Below, in pieces: positions 46,600 to 56,607 of a DNA stretch of 64,000 nt. The notes below the pieces were generated by a model that saw only the letters and a program-made list of their open reading frames with translations, was not told the origin of the DNA and did not search any database. This stretch comes from Malaya genurostris (Eukaryota > Arthropoda > Insecta > Diptera > Culicidae), in NCBI RefSeq assembly GCF_030247185.1, contig NC_080572.1, forward strand, positions 89,579,435 to 89,643,434, read 5' to 3'. Each line of letters starts with the position of its first letter. Within the stretch, counting starts at the first letter, position 1. The translations under genes were made by a program, and so were the position numbers.

Positions 46600-47047
46600 C
46601 GCAGTCAGTTGAAGATATGTGCCTGACTACCTCAAAATCGTCGTCCTTGCGCGAAAAAGCCAAGCAAAAGTTAAGAGTTTTTCGCGTTGTTTTCAAAGTT
46701 TGAGAAAACTTAATTTTTGAGTTGTTTGTGGTCATCTCACACTGTTCAAAATATTATCCTCAATTCCTAATCATATTTTTGATGAAATGGTGAAAGAATT
46801 ATGTTGCTACCATTAATACAAGTCTAGATATTCACGATTAAGTTCTGCCCATTCTTCCATATGGCTAATTTTGAAAAGGCACCCCATAGTAAAGTAAGTC
46901 GTATTCACGACAAAAGATACTTATTATAGTTGTCATAAAACAGGTAGTGATTGAAAAATCAATTACAAAACTCCTATAAATTAGACCAAATTCAGCAGCT
47001 GCAAGTTTCATATGGGTGGTCTATAATGTAAATGAAACTGAAACTAG

Positions 47048-47280
47048 GGATGTCGTAATATCGATCGATCAATCGATTAATAACTCAGATAATCGAGTAA
47101 TTTCTCATCGATTAGATTGAAACCAATATTCGAATATTAATCTAATCGAATAGTTTGAAAAATTCAATAACAATAATCGAATAGTTAATCGAGTAATCGA
47201 ATAATAACCCAGATAATCGATTAAAATTTAATCGAATAATTTAAAAATTATACTCGATGATAGAATAATCGAGTAATTAA
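47048..47280. repeat. AATCGA-rich low-complexity block
   Basis: About 20 copies of AATCGA or its complement TCGATT occur in irregular spacing, starting after ACTAGGGATGTCGTAATATC. The GGGATG start resembles the hAT-type ends at 51181, so it may be a subterminal-repeat-rich MITE whose other end is lost. Confidence 0.55.
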
Positions 47281-47336
47281 AAAAATCCGCAATCCTTAAC
47301 TGAAACAAACGTATCCCCAGCAATCCGTTTCAGTTT

Positions 47337-47730
47337 TATTTATTCGACCAGTTCTACTGTCAAATTTAAAACTGGTATACATTGCCGTTCTATTTTTTCT
47401 ATATTTGAAACACAGATAAAACGCTGCTGGGGCTGCCAGTTTATTTTGTTATAATTTCTAGATTTAAATTTTAAAGCTGACATAAATTATGCATCTAGAA
47501 CTAGAACACTCCTAAATATGCCCTTATAATCAAAACCATTAGAACATATTCTGTAGTGTTCTAGTTCTAGATGCATAATTTATGCCAGTTACAAAATTTG
47601 AATCTGAATTTTATAACAAGATAAACTGGCAGCCCCAGCAGTGTTTTACTCGTGTTTCAAATATACAAAAAATAGAACGGCATCGTAGACCAGTTTTAAA
47701 TTTGACAGAAGAACTGGTCGAATAAATAAA
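47337..47730. repeat. Long palindrome built of two family-Y copies
   Basis: 47337-47530 and 47555-47730 are reverse complements: TTTATTCGACCAGTTCTACT on the left against AGAACTGGTCGAATAAA on the right, and ATTATGCATCTAGAACTAGA against TCTAGTTCTAGATGCATAAT. The hairpin ends about 120 bp upstream of the F-box start codon. Confidence 0.82.
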
Positions 47731-47851
47731 AGTTTATCAGTGATTTTTATGGTTTTGTTGTTAAAAGGACTGTATTTTGCGTATTTTCGACGCGTTCTGT
47801 TAATCGTTGGGTTTCGTTCGAGTACTCTGAAGAATATTCACAACAATCAAC

Positions 47852-49560
47852 ATGCCGACGACCATAGAAGATTTACCTGACGAAGTAACTTTCAAATTAA
47901 ATTGTTAAGTGCAACTAAATTTTATTGAATTTTTACGCAGATGCTGGTGGAAATTTTCTCATTTTTGGAATTTGAAGATTGCCTTGCCGCAACAACTGTT
48001 TGCCGGCTCTGGTCCGGATTGGCTCTACGTTGGAATGAGCTACGAGTGGATCTGGAATACAATGTGGAAAACAAAAGCTTTCGCACTCTGTTAGCTAGTT
48101 CGAGACCATACCGACACTTTTCCTTTGATTGTAGCTGCCCTTGTGTAGATTGGGATGAGCCGGCTCAAATTTTGGCTAAATTTTCGTCAACGATTGAAAT
48201 TTTGGAGATTTCTACCAATAATTCAAACAAGGAATTTCCTGAGTTTCTAGCAAAAATGACAACTTTGTGTACAAATCTGAAGCGTCTTGCAATTGAGTGG
48301 AACGAATCAGAGCCATCTGGACTCGAAATTAGTTTTCAACCACTGAATGATTTGAGCGATTTGTATTTGAGTCTCTGCGATGAAAGCTTATTAGAAATTG
48401 ACTTCCGGAAAGTGACACCGAATATAACAAACTTGCACTTAAGAACCGATCTCAATTTCAAGCGAGCTCATCAAATTCTGCAGCATTTTAGCCCTCGATT
48501 GAAAGAGTTGAAGGTTTCGTTTTATGACGAGGATCGATTTAAAACTGTTTGTGAAATGAATTTCCCTCTGTTGAAAAAGTTGCATTTTTTGCACTGTAGT
48601 TCCGGTCAAGATCATGATTGGTCGCTCAATTTGTTCTCGAAGTTTTTCCGGCGATGTGCCAATTTGGAAGACGTTACCCTTCGAATATGTACCAACATGA
48701 AGGTGCTAGAAAGCATAGCACAGTTTTGTTGTAATCTGCAGAGCCTTTGCTTTGACATTCCCGAGTTACCCGAAGACTTTTTCCGGTGCCTTAGTGAAAT
48801 GCGTTGTTTGAAGGTTCCTAATGACATATTTTTTGAAGGACTTCTAATTGTTTTCGTTTTTTTTCTAGTGCCTTAGAATTCATAATGCATCGATCCTCCC
48901 GATCGATGCTCCCGATTCAAAACACTCCATTCGTCCATTTAGTAAACTACAAACGCTTATGCTCTGTTATGTTCATATCGAAAATCCAACGAAACTTAAT
49001 ACATTTTATCCACTTTATGTCCCGCACTCATCACACTCGAACTTCTGTATTTAAGAAATGAAGAAGAAAGTCGAAAAGTTATTTTCTCCAATCTACTGAT
49101 CAAACGATTGACCATACAGGAGGTTGGTTCCAAAATAAAATTGCTTTCTGTTTCGATACTAAACTTAATTTCACTTAGGGATATATGAAAGCGATTGAGC
49201 TATTTCATTTCGCCTCCCTTCCGCAATTGCGTGAGATGAGATTGGGTAATACTCTATTGCATGGTGATAACGGTCCATACGGCACTAGTCTCGACTCTAT
49301 ACGGATTTTAAAACTCGACGCTTACGTAAGTAGAATCCAGTTCATTCACAATCTATTTTCAATTTATAATCTCAATTCAATTCAAACAGTTCAACGTAAC
49401 CGTGTTAAAACTCGTTCCCAATTTGATCCAGCTTCATCTTAAAGGTCCCCGTTCGGAGGAAACAATTCAAGCGGTAAGAAAACTACTACCGCATTGTGCA
49501 ATTATTTTCAAGAAGAAATTGCGCATCGTAGAGAGCAAGCATTATCGTAAGGCCTGGTGA
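47852..49560 (+). CDS. F-box/leucine-rich-repeat protein with a frameshift in exon 3
   Basis: Exons are 47852-47884, 47941-48813, 48869-49122, 49179-49325 and 49390-49560 (about 490 aa). The F-box (about 5-40) spans the first intron: IEDLPDE joined to MLVEIFSFLEFEDCLAATTV and CRLWSGLA. Irregular leucine-rich repeats follow (LKRLAIEW, LSDLYLSLCDESL, LKELKVSFYDED, LQTLMLCYV, LREMRLGNTLL). F-box proteins recruit substrates to SCF ubiquitin ligases through Skp1. Exon 3 needs a one-base insertion near 49021-49024 (CCCG) to pass from frame ...NTFYPLYVP into ...LITLELLYLRNEEESR; as written it stops at TAA after about 62 codons. The remaining splice sites and frames are intact, so this is a recent lesion or a sequence error. 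Confidence 0.82.
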
Positions 49561-50106
49561 AATGAATCATAAAATTTGGACATGTTGAACGTGAAAAATG
49601 AATTACCTGAAGCTAATTCCGATCAGAGAGAAAAACATTTACTCATCGAAAACTATTTTTAACATTTCCTTTGGTTGAATTTGATCGAATTAACGACAAT
49701 AAAATGATTGATTTTTCAGAATCGTACTTGATAGGCTTGAAAACCTTCTTCTAGGAGTGTTCTATTTCTAGAGGCATAATTTACGTCAGTTTCAAAATTC
49801 GAACCTGTGAATTATAGCAAACAAAAACTGGCAACCCCATCAGCGTTTTATGTACGATTCAGACGATCCTGCTTCTTCCGTCACCGTCACCGGAACGTCA
49901 GCCTCCGTCAAAATTAGTCAAACGAGTTTTCCCTTTGCGCATTCACACGATCCAGCAGAGATCCGGAACGTCAACGTCCGTCAACGGCAAGCTCCGTCAA
50001 CATTTCTCCGAAAGAATATTTGACGGACTGTAATTATCGCACACATGCACGATTCATATGATTACGGTATTGAGCTGACGTTTGTTATGTATGTATTCGG
50101 TGTCAA

Positions 50107-50893
50107 GATCCCACTCTTAGGTAGCGCTTCGCCGTGGTCACGAGAGTTCGCTGCCTATCCCGGGGTTTCACGCACTTTACCCAAAATTGTGAGAAAACGG
50201 GGAAGAAAACAGAAATTCCAAGAACATACGATTCTAGATAATTAATTTTTCTATCGATTCGTATATAAATTGTGCCTGATAAACGTTTTTATCGAAAGAT
50301 TTCGTGCGAGTTTTAAAAATTAAATGAATTTTTCCATATTCTTTCGCACGCACACAATGTCAAGGCATGCATTGGGGTGTGTAAAATGCCACATGCGGTA
50401 GACGCTAAGAACATTTCTTTTGTTTTCGTTGTCCGTTCTCTCTGCGTAAACGTTGAATATAGATGAGTAGAAAATGTAACTAAGTGTTACTACTTTGTAA
50501 AATAATTTCTATTCATGTTTCAGTAGAACCAGAAATCAGTAATGATTTTCATCGCTACTAGCTTTGACGCTTTGTTGAAAACGTAGCACATCCCTACATA
50601 TGCGAGTTGTTTATAGGGAAAAAAAGAAAACAAAATGTTTAACAAAACTCGCACGAAATCTCGCGAAAGAAAAGCTTTCTAGCTGGTATTTTTCGCCAAA
50701 TGCATAGTAAGATCATTTACCTACAATCGTATGTTTTTGATTTTTTGTGAATCGGACTAGTATTGGAGAAATTTGCAATTTTGCGTGAAATTTCGGCGAC
50801 AAAGCAAGAGGAAGCAGTGAGTTGTCTCGCTTCGACCTGACCACGGCGAAGCGCTACCTACCTACGCTTTTTTTCTAAGAGGGATCCCACTTT
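50107..50893. mobile_element. MITE-like element with GTAGCGCTTCGCCGTGG arms
   Basis: ATCCCACTCTTAGGTAGCGC with CGCCGTGGTC (50107-50139) is complemented by GACCACGGCGAAGCGCTACC followed by CTAAGAGGGATCCCACT (about 50838-50892). The right arm has ~14 extra bases. The interior is non-coding. It lies within the large insertion in family Y copy 3. Confidence 0.65.
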
Positions 50894-51180
50894 AAGTGGA
50901 GTGTTTATGAATCAAAAGAGCATCGAGTGAACATCACTAGCCGTAGACGCTCATTGAAACGTGTACTGACCGAAAGTCAAAGGTTCCAGGTACCGTCTCA
51001 CGGGTACAAGTTAAGAAGTAGAAAAAAAACCATTTCAAAAAATCTAACTAAAAATTTCACTCTGGACGAATTACCTTGATTGGGTAAAAATTATCCAACA
51101 TGCAGCACCTTTTCGGTCAGTGTGCAGCCCTACGCGATCGCATCACATCCGATCTACTGTATCGATCTCTCAGTTAGAAC

Positions 51181-51510
51181 CAGGGATGTCAGGTTCACAG
51201 ATTAATCTGTGTTTCACAGATTTTGAATTTTCTGCACAGATTTTTAAAATGACACAGATTTCTGAAAATGATCACAGATTCTTGAATAAATCACAGATTT
51301 TCACAGATTTTGTCGATCGAGCACAGTTTAGCACCAAAAAGTACAGAGTGGTTGAGGAAAAAGGTACAGAGCGTGTTGGTAGTGAGACCTTTTTTTTGCT
51401 CACCAAATTGATTATGAACTGCTATTGTGGTACGGAAAACAGTCACAGATTTTCACAGACAGATATTGGGTTTGACCACAGATTTTTGAAAAAATGACCT
51501 GGCATCCCTG
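51181..51510. mobile_element. hAT-type MITE rich in CACAGATT subterminal repeats
   Basis: Ends CAGGGATGTCAGGT and ACCTGGCATCCCTG enclose 330 bp with about ten CACAGATT-like words near both ends. The flanking 8-mers (GTTAGAAC and AATAAAAC) match at 5 positions, so the duplication is weak. The architecture matches 54918-55185. Confidence 0.75.
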
Positions 51511-51699
51511 AATAAAACTAGAACGGCTTGCTGGAGATACGTTTGTTTCAGTTTCTGCTCTATTATAGATCTTCCATATAGAACTTCTAGCTGCTGAATT
51601 TGCTCTTAGGCATTCGAATTGTTACTTGGGAGATGCATATGTTCTTAAAACATTAGAATTACTTCAAGCTATTTGTTTACTCATAGAAGACAAACACGA

Positions 51700-51926
51700 G
51701 AAAAGGTCCTAAGTACAAATGACAGTTTCTCTTTGTTTACTTTCTCTTTTGAGTATTGCGGTCCGATCAGCAATCTTTCCATTTAACACTTCACATAGGA
51801 TAATAGCAAAAACTATCAACTTTCGTTATGCACTGTAGAATTTGTTGGAAATTACTGGAATTTGACGTCTTAATTGAAAGAGAAAGTAAACCAAGAGAAA
51901 CTGTCATTTGCACTTGGGACCTTTTC
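51700..51926. mobile_element. MITE family Z, copy 1
   Basis: Long inverted ends: AAAAGGTCCTAAGTACAAAT then GACAGTTTCTCTTTGTTTAC on the left, complemented on the right with few changes. Copies lie at 57367-57592 and from 63888. Confidence 0.85.
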
Positions 51927-51929
51927 TAA

Positions 51930-52815
51930 TGTTCATCGAGCATAGGTTGAAAATAAGTTTATATCACTATGCCCATTTGCTACCAACATATATCGCTGGA
52001 AGGTAATTTCTTGTGGACTATATGTATGTGTGTGTGTAACAAGGCTGGCAATAATCAACTCCGTACTTCATCATCACTGAGTTCAGGTCACCTGCAAATC
52101 CAGAGCATCACTGAGCGAGTTGAGTAACTGGTAACCATTTGTGTAGAGAAAACATCGTCTCAACATCGTAGTGTCAAACAATCAGCAGATGAGCGCTGAG
52201 TGCACATCAAATATTAGGAACCACAGAGAGACGATTTGTGAGTTGTGATTTGATCTGTTTGTACATCAACAAATCGAATCAGATTCTTATGACACTGTCT
52301 CGTTTGTATTCCCCATCCACCTGAGTTACCATTGGCGGCCAACGTTCGAATCGATGCCATTTCTATCCAATTCTCAACACATGTCCTCGTATGCTGGAAA
52401 ATACATTCGGTTCAGTAGCCAGTTGTGTTTAGCTCGAGACATGAAGTTCTATCGTTTATGGTATACATTACGCTTTTGTTTTCGTACATTAATGCTCGTG
52501 CTCGTTTCGAGTACCAGCAAAAATAAAACCGAAAATCTGGGTTGTGTTGGAAGCTCTCTGGTTTGAGCAGACATTCACCGGTGTAGCTCGGTACTCAGTA
52601 CTCACTTTTTAAAACTAGGAATGAAAATTAGATGCTATAAAATCAAAACTGAGAACCATAATTTGATGCCAGCGGTGCTCTGTATAGGTGATTGTGTTTG
52701 TTTAGATCAGCAATGAGTTTCATCTTTACCATCATTTTACGGAATGCATCGTAAATCATGAGGTGAGCTGATGAATAGAAAAAAAAGAGCCTCATGAGCG
52801 AGTTTTTGCCACCCT
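51930..52815. other. Intergenic sequence, no gene seen
   Basis: 52.05-52.60 kb is less AT-rich, with repeated CATCACTGAG/GAGT words, and carries a 70-aa frame without motifs. I could not assign a function or an element family. Confidence 0.35.
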
Positions 52816-52817
52816 TG

Positions 52818-53500
52818 GTGTGTAACAAAAATATGCACTAGATTGTCTCGGAGATGGCAAGACCGATTTTCCCAATCTTAGAATCAAATGAAAGGTCTCT
52901 TGATCCCATAGCCTGCTATTGAATTTCATCTGGATCCGAAGCAAAATGAATTAAAAAAGTGCACTCGATTTTCTCAGGCCCAACCAATTTTCACAAGTTT
53001 AGGTAAAATGAAAGGCCTTACTGGTTTAGGTCCCCATATAATCATGTCGAATTTCCTCCGGTTCCGGAATTACTTTAGGTTAATAAGTAATGAAATTCCA
53101 TTTTCAAGAGCGTGTTTTTTACATCACACTAAAAATCGAGTAAAATACATTCAATTACCCGAATAATACTTCAATTGTACAGGTCTGGTTAGTTAATGAA
53201 CAAATACGTTTCTGGTTCCGGAAGTACCGGAAAAGTGCTCGTGTGCTTCAAACCGAAAATCACTACAATTTCTTAGAAACGGCAAACTCAGATTTGAATG
53301 AAAATTATATAATGTTTCCATAAATTGATATAGAATGTGATCCAAATCCACTTCCGGTTCCGGAAATACAGAAATACAAACTTTTTTGATCTTATTCAAT
53401 ATTCAAAGAAAATCTTTTTAAAGAATCTCTGAGTAATATTTATGAAAACATGAGTAATATTAGAAAGGCATTAGCACACCACTAGGAGGAATTAAACAGT
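52818..53500 (+). mobile_element. MITE family W, copy 3 (5'-truncated)
   Basis: Begins within the body (GATTGTCTCGGAGATGGCAA), carries the repeated CCGATTTTC-CAA-TTAG...AAATGAAAGG blocks, and ends TTAGAAAGGCATTAGCACAC with CACTAGGAGGAATTAAA. It directly precedes copy 4 in the same orientation. Confidence 0.75.
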
Positions 53501-53503
53501 GTT

Positions 53504-54150
53504 TGCCTTTCTCATATAGAAAGGTTATGCAATCACTGTGAAAGCCGACTTTTGAACCGAGGTCCGGAGGGCCGAGTGTCATATACCATTCGACTCAATT
53601 CGTCGAGTAGTCGAGTCGACGTTTGACTTCCGGTTCCGAAGTTATGGGGTAAAATGTGCAAAAATTGTGAAAATAAGTGCACCAACTTTTTACGAAGATG
53701 TCTAAGCCGATTTTCACAAACTTAGATTCAAATGAAAGCTGTTTAAGTCCTATGCTAAATTCCTGAATTTCATTTGGATCTGACTTCCGGTTCGGAGTAG
53801 TAGATGGCGCGACCGATTTTCACAAATTTAGGCTCAAATAAAAGGTCCTGTGGTCCCATGCAGATTACTGAATTTCATCCAGATCCAACCTCCGGATCCA
53901 GAAATATAGGGTAAAGTGTGTTAAAAATTTTATACCATCACTGAAAAGGGCAAAAAATGTAACAATATTTCTAAATCGACTTGAAGTCTTCTTCAATTTA
54001 TAGTTTTTGTCAGTAGATGGCCAAACAAACAAATTTAGGTTATTTTCTCAAGAATCGACGAAAATTAATTTGAAGAATACCGCAGTATTATATATGATAG
54101 TATGACTGATATGAGAAAGGCATCATTACACCACTAGGTGGATTGAAACA
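53504..54150 (+). mobile_element. MITE family W, copy 4 (complete)
   Basis: It runs from TGCCTTTCTCATATAGAAAG through TTGAACCGAGGTCCGGAGGG and TACCATTCGACTC to ATATGAGAAAGGCATCATTA and CCACTAGGTGGATTGAAA. The internal inverted word TGCCTTTCTCATAT / ATATGAGAAAGGCA marks both sides. This uninterrupted copy is the reference for copies 1-3. Confidence 0.85.
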
Positions 54151-54504
54151 TTTATTTTTCAATTTTTACAGACTGCAACTGATATTTATTTATTTTCTCT
54201 TAGATCTGTGTTGGCAATGAAACGTAGCCAAAAGCCTTGGTATTGCATTCCGTTCGTAGAATTTGACATTTTGTGTAAACAGACTTCGCAGTCGATTATT
54301 CGGGTAACAGAAGTATTTTGGTCCACTTTAGGATTGATTTTATTTTGGTCCATTTTGTAAAAATATCCACCAAATTTTGTAATATCTTCGAAAAAACCTT
54401 CCGCAATAGGTAATATAATGTGATTAGCTTCAAATTGATGCAACATGGGTTACTTAACAACCCGATAAAATCGTTAAAGTTTATGTTAGGTGGGCCACAA
54501 TGTC
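54151..54504. other. Intergenic sequence, no gene seen
   Basis: An 86-aa minus-strand frame (54186-54446) has no recognised motif and no splice context. No element ends were found. Confidence 0.3.
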
Positions 54505-54622
54505 TCTGTTACCCTTGCGTTGATACGATCATACTGACACTAAAAATCATTCCAAAATCGGAACTCGAGCATACGACAACTGGTTTGTAAGACCAGTGCC
54601 CTATGCATTGAAACGCAAACGC
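54505..54622 (-). mobile_element. tRNA-derived SINE, minus strand
   Basis: On the minus strand: TTTCAATGCATAGGGCACTG, CTGGTCTTACAAACCAG (anticodon-arm hairpin, TAC), a B-box-like GCTCGAGTTCC, then GGAATGATTTTTAGTGTCAG and TATGATCGTA. Head and tail are joined here, which shows that the two pieces at 26.6 and 27.3 kb belong to one family. Confidence 0.8.
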
Positions 54623-54917
54623 TATTTTTTTCATTCGTTTCTTTGCAAAATACTGGAATTTGCCGAACCATTCGTTAGATGATTCCATTTTGTTTACAGA
54701 ACTGTTCGGTAGTTGTTGGGCAGTTCAACTAAAATTTTATTACTGAACGATCCGAAATCAATTCAATCACCGAAAATGATGAAAATTTTGTAAAATATTA
54801 CACTTTTTAAAATTTTAATTGAAAAATTCTTTTTTTTTAAGAAAATCTATATAAATTTCGCCCTAGTGTAAAATAAGTGTTCAGGCGATTACCTGTCATT
54901 ACATTTGGCATCACTGC

Positions 54918-55185
54918 CAACGTTGCCAGGTATACCGATTTATCGGTATTTATACAGATATTTGACCTCTATACCGCAATACAGATATGTACTCCCAAAA
55001 TGCAGATAATTCACGGATCGTACAGATAAATACCGATTTTCATTGATAGCATGGATAGACTTTTTTTTTCTCACCAAAATGAGCTTTGGTGACATTTCCG
55101 TGATGACGAGATTCTGATACCGATATGGAACAGATAGATTTTTGCGCCGAATACCGATTTTTGGAAAAATGACCTGGCAACGCTG
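54918..55185. mobile_element. hAT-type MITE, 268 bp
   Basis: Ends CAACGTTGCCAGGT and ACCTGGCAACGCTG; flanking 8-mers ATCACTGC (54910-54917) and ATCTCTGC (55186-55193) match at 7 of 8 positions. Subterminal ACAGAT / ATACCGAT words are frequent. It ends 150 bp before the RBM18 start codon. Confidence 0.87.
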
Positions 55186-55335
55186 ATCTCTGCGGTTATG
55201 AAACACTGAAACGTCAGATTCATCAACAAAAATTTGTAAACCATCGGAAAAAATCAATTTTTACACTGGAATAGCAGCTTTAGGCTCGAAATTATTATTA
55301 CTTCAAGTTAGTCTGGTCCATTAAAACAAGTCGTT

Positions 55336-56132
55336 ATGAGTGAGGTAAGTGATATAAAAAATTCTTATTAAACGTAAACAACACTGTGTTGAACAGCTTT
55401 CAGTGCAAGACGACCGAAGACTTTGGATAGGTAATCTGGACAGTCGAGTAACTGAGTAAGTTGATATTTTTTTGTTCAATAGTTGATATATAAATTATTC
55501 AGGATACAAGCAATCTTTAACCATTCCTTCTCTTTTCCAACTATCGGTATCAACTATTGAAAATTGCGCAAAAATGCGGGAAAATTGATAAGTTCGACAT
55601 GTTGTTTCATCGTTCTGGGCCAATGGCCGGATACCCCCGAGGCTACGCTTTCGTGACATATGAAAGGGTATCTCAAACAACTTCAGTTATTCAAATTAGA
55701 TTCCTGACAGTATTTCTATTACAGCAAAAAGACTCCGAAGCGGCATTAGAAATATTAAACGGCAAGTTGGTCGGGGACAAACACATGGTCGTTCGGTGGG
55801 CCAAAAATGTGAACCGCGATGAAATGGAGAAAACAAAGCCAAAACTACAGATACCTGCTCTAGCTGGGGGATCCAAAGCCGGCCCCAGCGGTCCGGTTAG
55901 TCAGCAGACCAAAATTCAAGCCCTGGAGGCCAAACTTAAGCTGATGGAAAGTCGATCGGATGATCTGATAATCAACAAAAGTATTACCAATGAAAAAGCG
56001 ATTATCGAGAAGTATCAGTTCAACAAAACTCAGCCTCACCATCAGCAGCATCGGATGGATTCTTCCAAGATGAAACGCAACATGAATCGTGGGGGGAGAA
56101 ATGGTCCGTACAAGTCTAGTAGGTTTAAATAG
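55336..56132 (+). CDS. RBM18: RNA-binding protein 18 (RBM18), single RRM
   Basis: Exons 55336-55344, 55397-55455, 55547-55667 and 55725-56132 encode about 198 aa. The RRM (about 9-95) has RNP2 RRLWIGNLDSRVTE, YQLLKIAQKCGKIDKFDMLF, RNP1 PRGYAFVTYER and QKDSEAALEILNGKLVG, ending MVVRWAKNV, the arrangement of RBM18. A conserved TKIQALEAKLKLME helix and a basic Arg/Gly tail follow. Two oddities: intron 2 (55456-55546) ends in CG (ACTATCG) where AG is required for the conserved E-YQLL junction, and no other AG gives an open frame. Intron 3 is only 57 nt, in phase and stop-free, so its retention would insert 19 residues. RBM18's precise role is not well known; RNA binding is inferred from the RRM. 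Confidence 0.88.
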
Positions 56133-56607
56133 AGGGGCAAGGATCCAGTTTTCGTACGCTTAGCTAGCATAAATGTAGGGCATCTTTCGATTCTATTTCA
56201 CTGCATGTTTGTCAATCTCATGAAGGGGTAATCGTACCCTTACTCATCTCAAATGCACCATTTTGGTGTCATGTGTTGAAGGAAAAACTCATTGGAGACC
56301 TGCTATCTCAGTCGTTCAACGCTTTGGAACAAAGAATACGATGAAAATTCACATCGAGTTTTTACGTCGTCTGTATTGGAAAATATTGGCACTGAATACA
56401 TCGCAATCCGTTGACTGTATACCGAGTAATCAGCAAAGTTATGTGATGGTTCGACTAATGAGATGACCGGTCGTACAATTACCCTATTTTAAAAATTTCT
56501 ATACGCATCTATCAGCAGTTTATTAGTGAATGATTTTTTTTACAATATATATATTTAAACTACTGACTAATTTACTAATTTTAAGGTTAATAAACTAGAA
56601 CATTGTT
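56133..56607. other. Intergenic space between two convergent genes
   Basis: It holds the 3' UTRs of RBM18 (+) and mRpS25 (-). Nothing else is recognised; a 67-aa frame at 56263-56466 has no motif. Confidence 0.5.

Larger units (their letters stand above)
49750..51612 (+). repeat. Repeat family Y, copy 3, split by insertions
   Basis: The left piece (49750-49850) runs from GAGTGTTCTATTTCTAGAGG to CATCAGCGTTTTATG. The right piece (51511-51612) resumes with AATAAAACTAGAACGGCTTG and ends AACTTCTAGCTGCTGAATTT. In the copy at 47.3 kb the corresponding sequence is continuous, so about 1.65 kb has been inserted here. Confidence 0.65.

Noticed and set aside
47048..47280. AATCGA-rich block as a CRISPR or regulatory array
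   Set aside because: Irregular spacing and low complexity; best read as MITE subterminal repeats.
52354..52566. 70-aa + strand frame in a less AT-rich patch
   Set aside because: No motif and no splice context; probably old repeat DNA.
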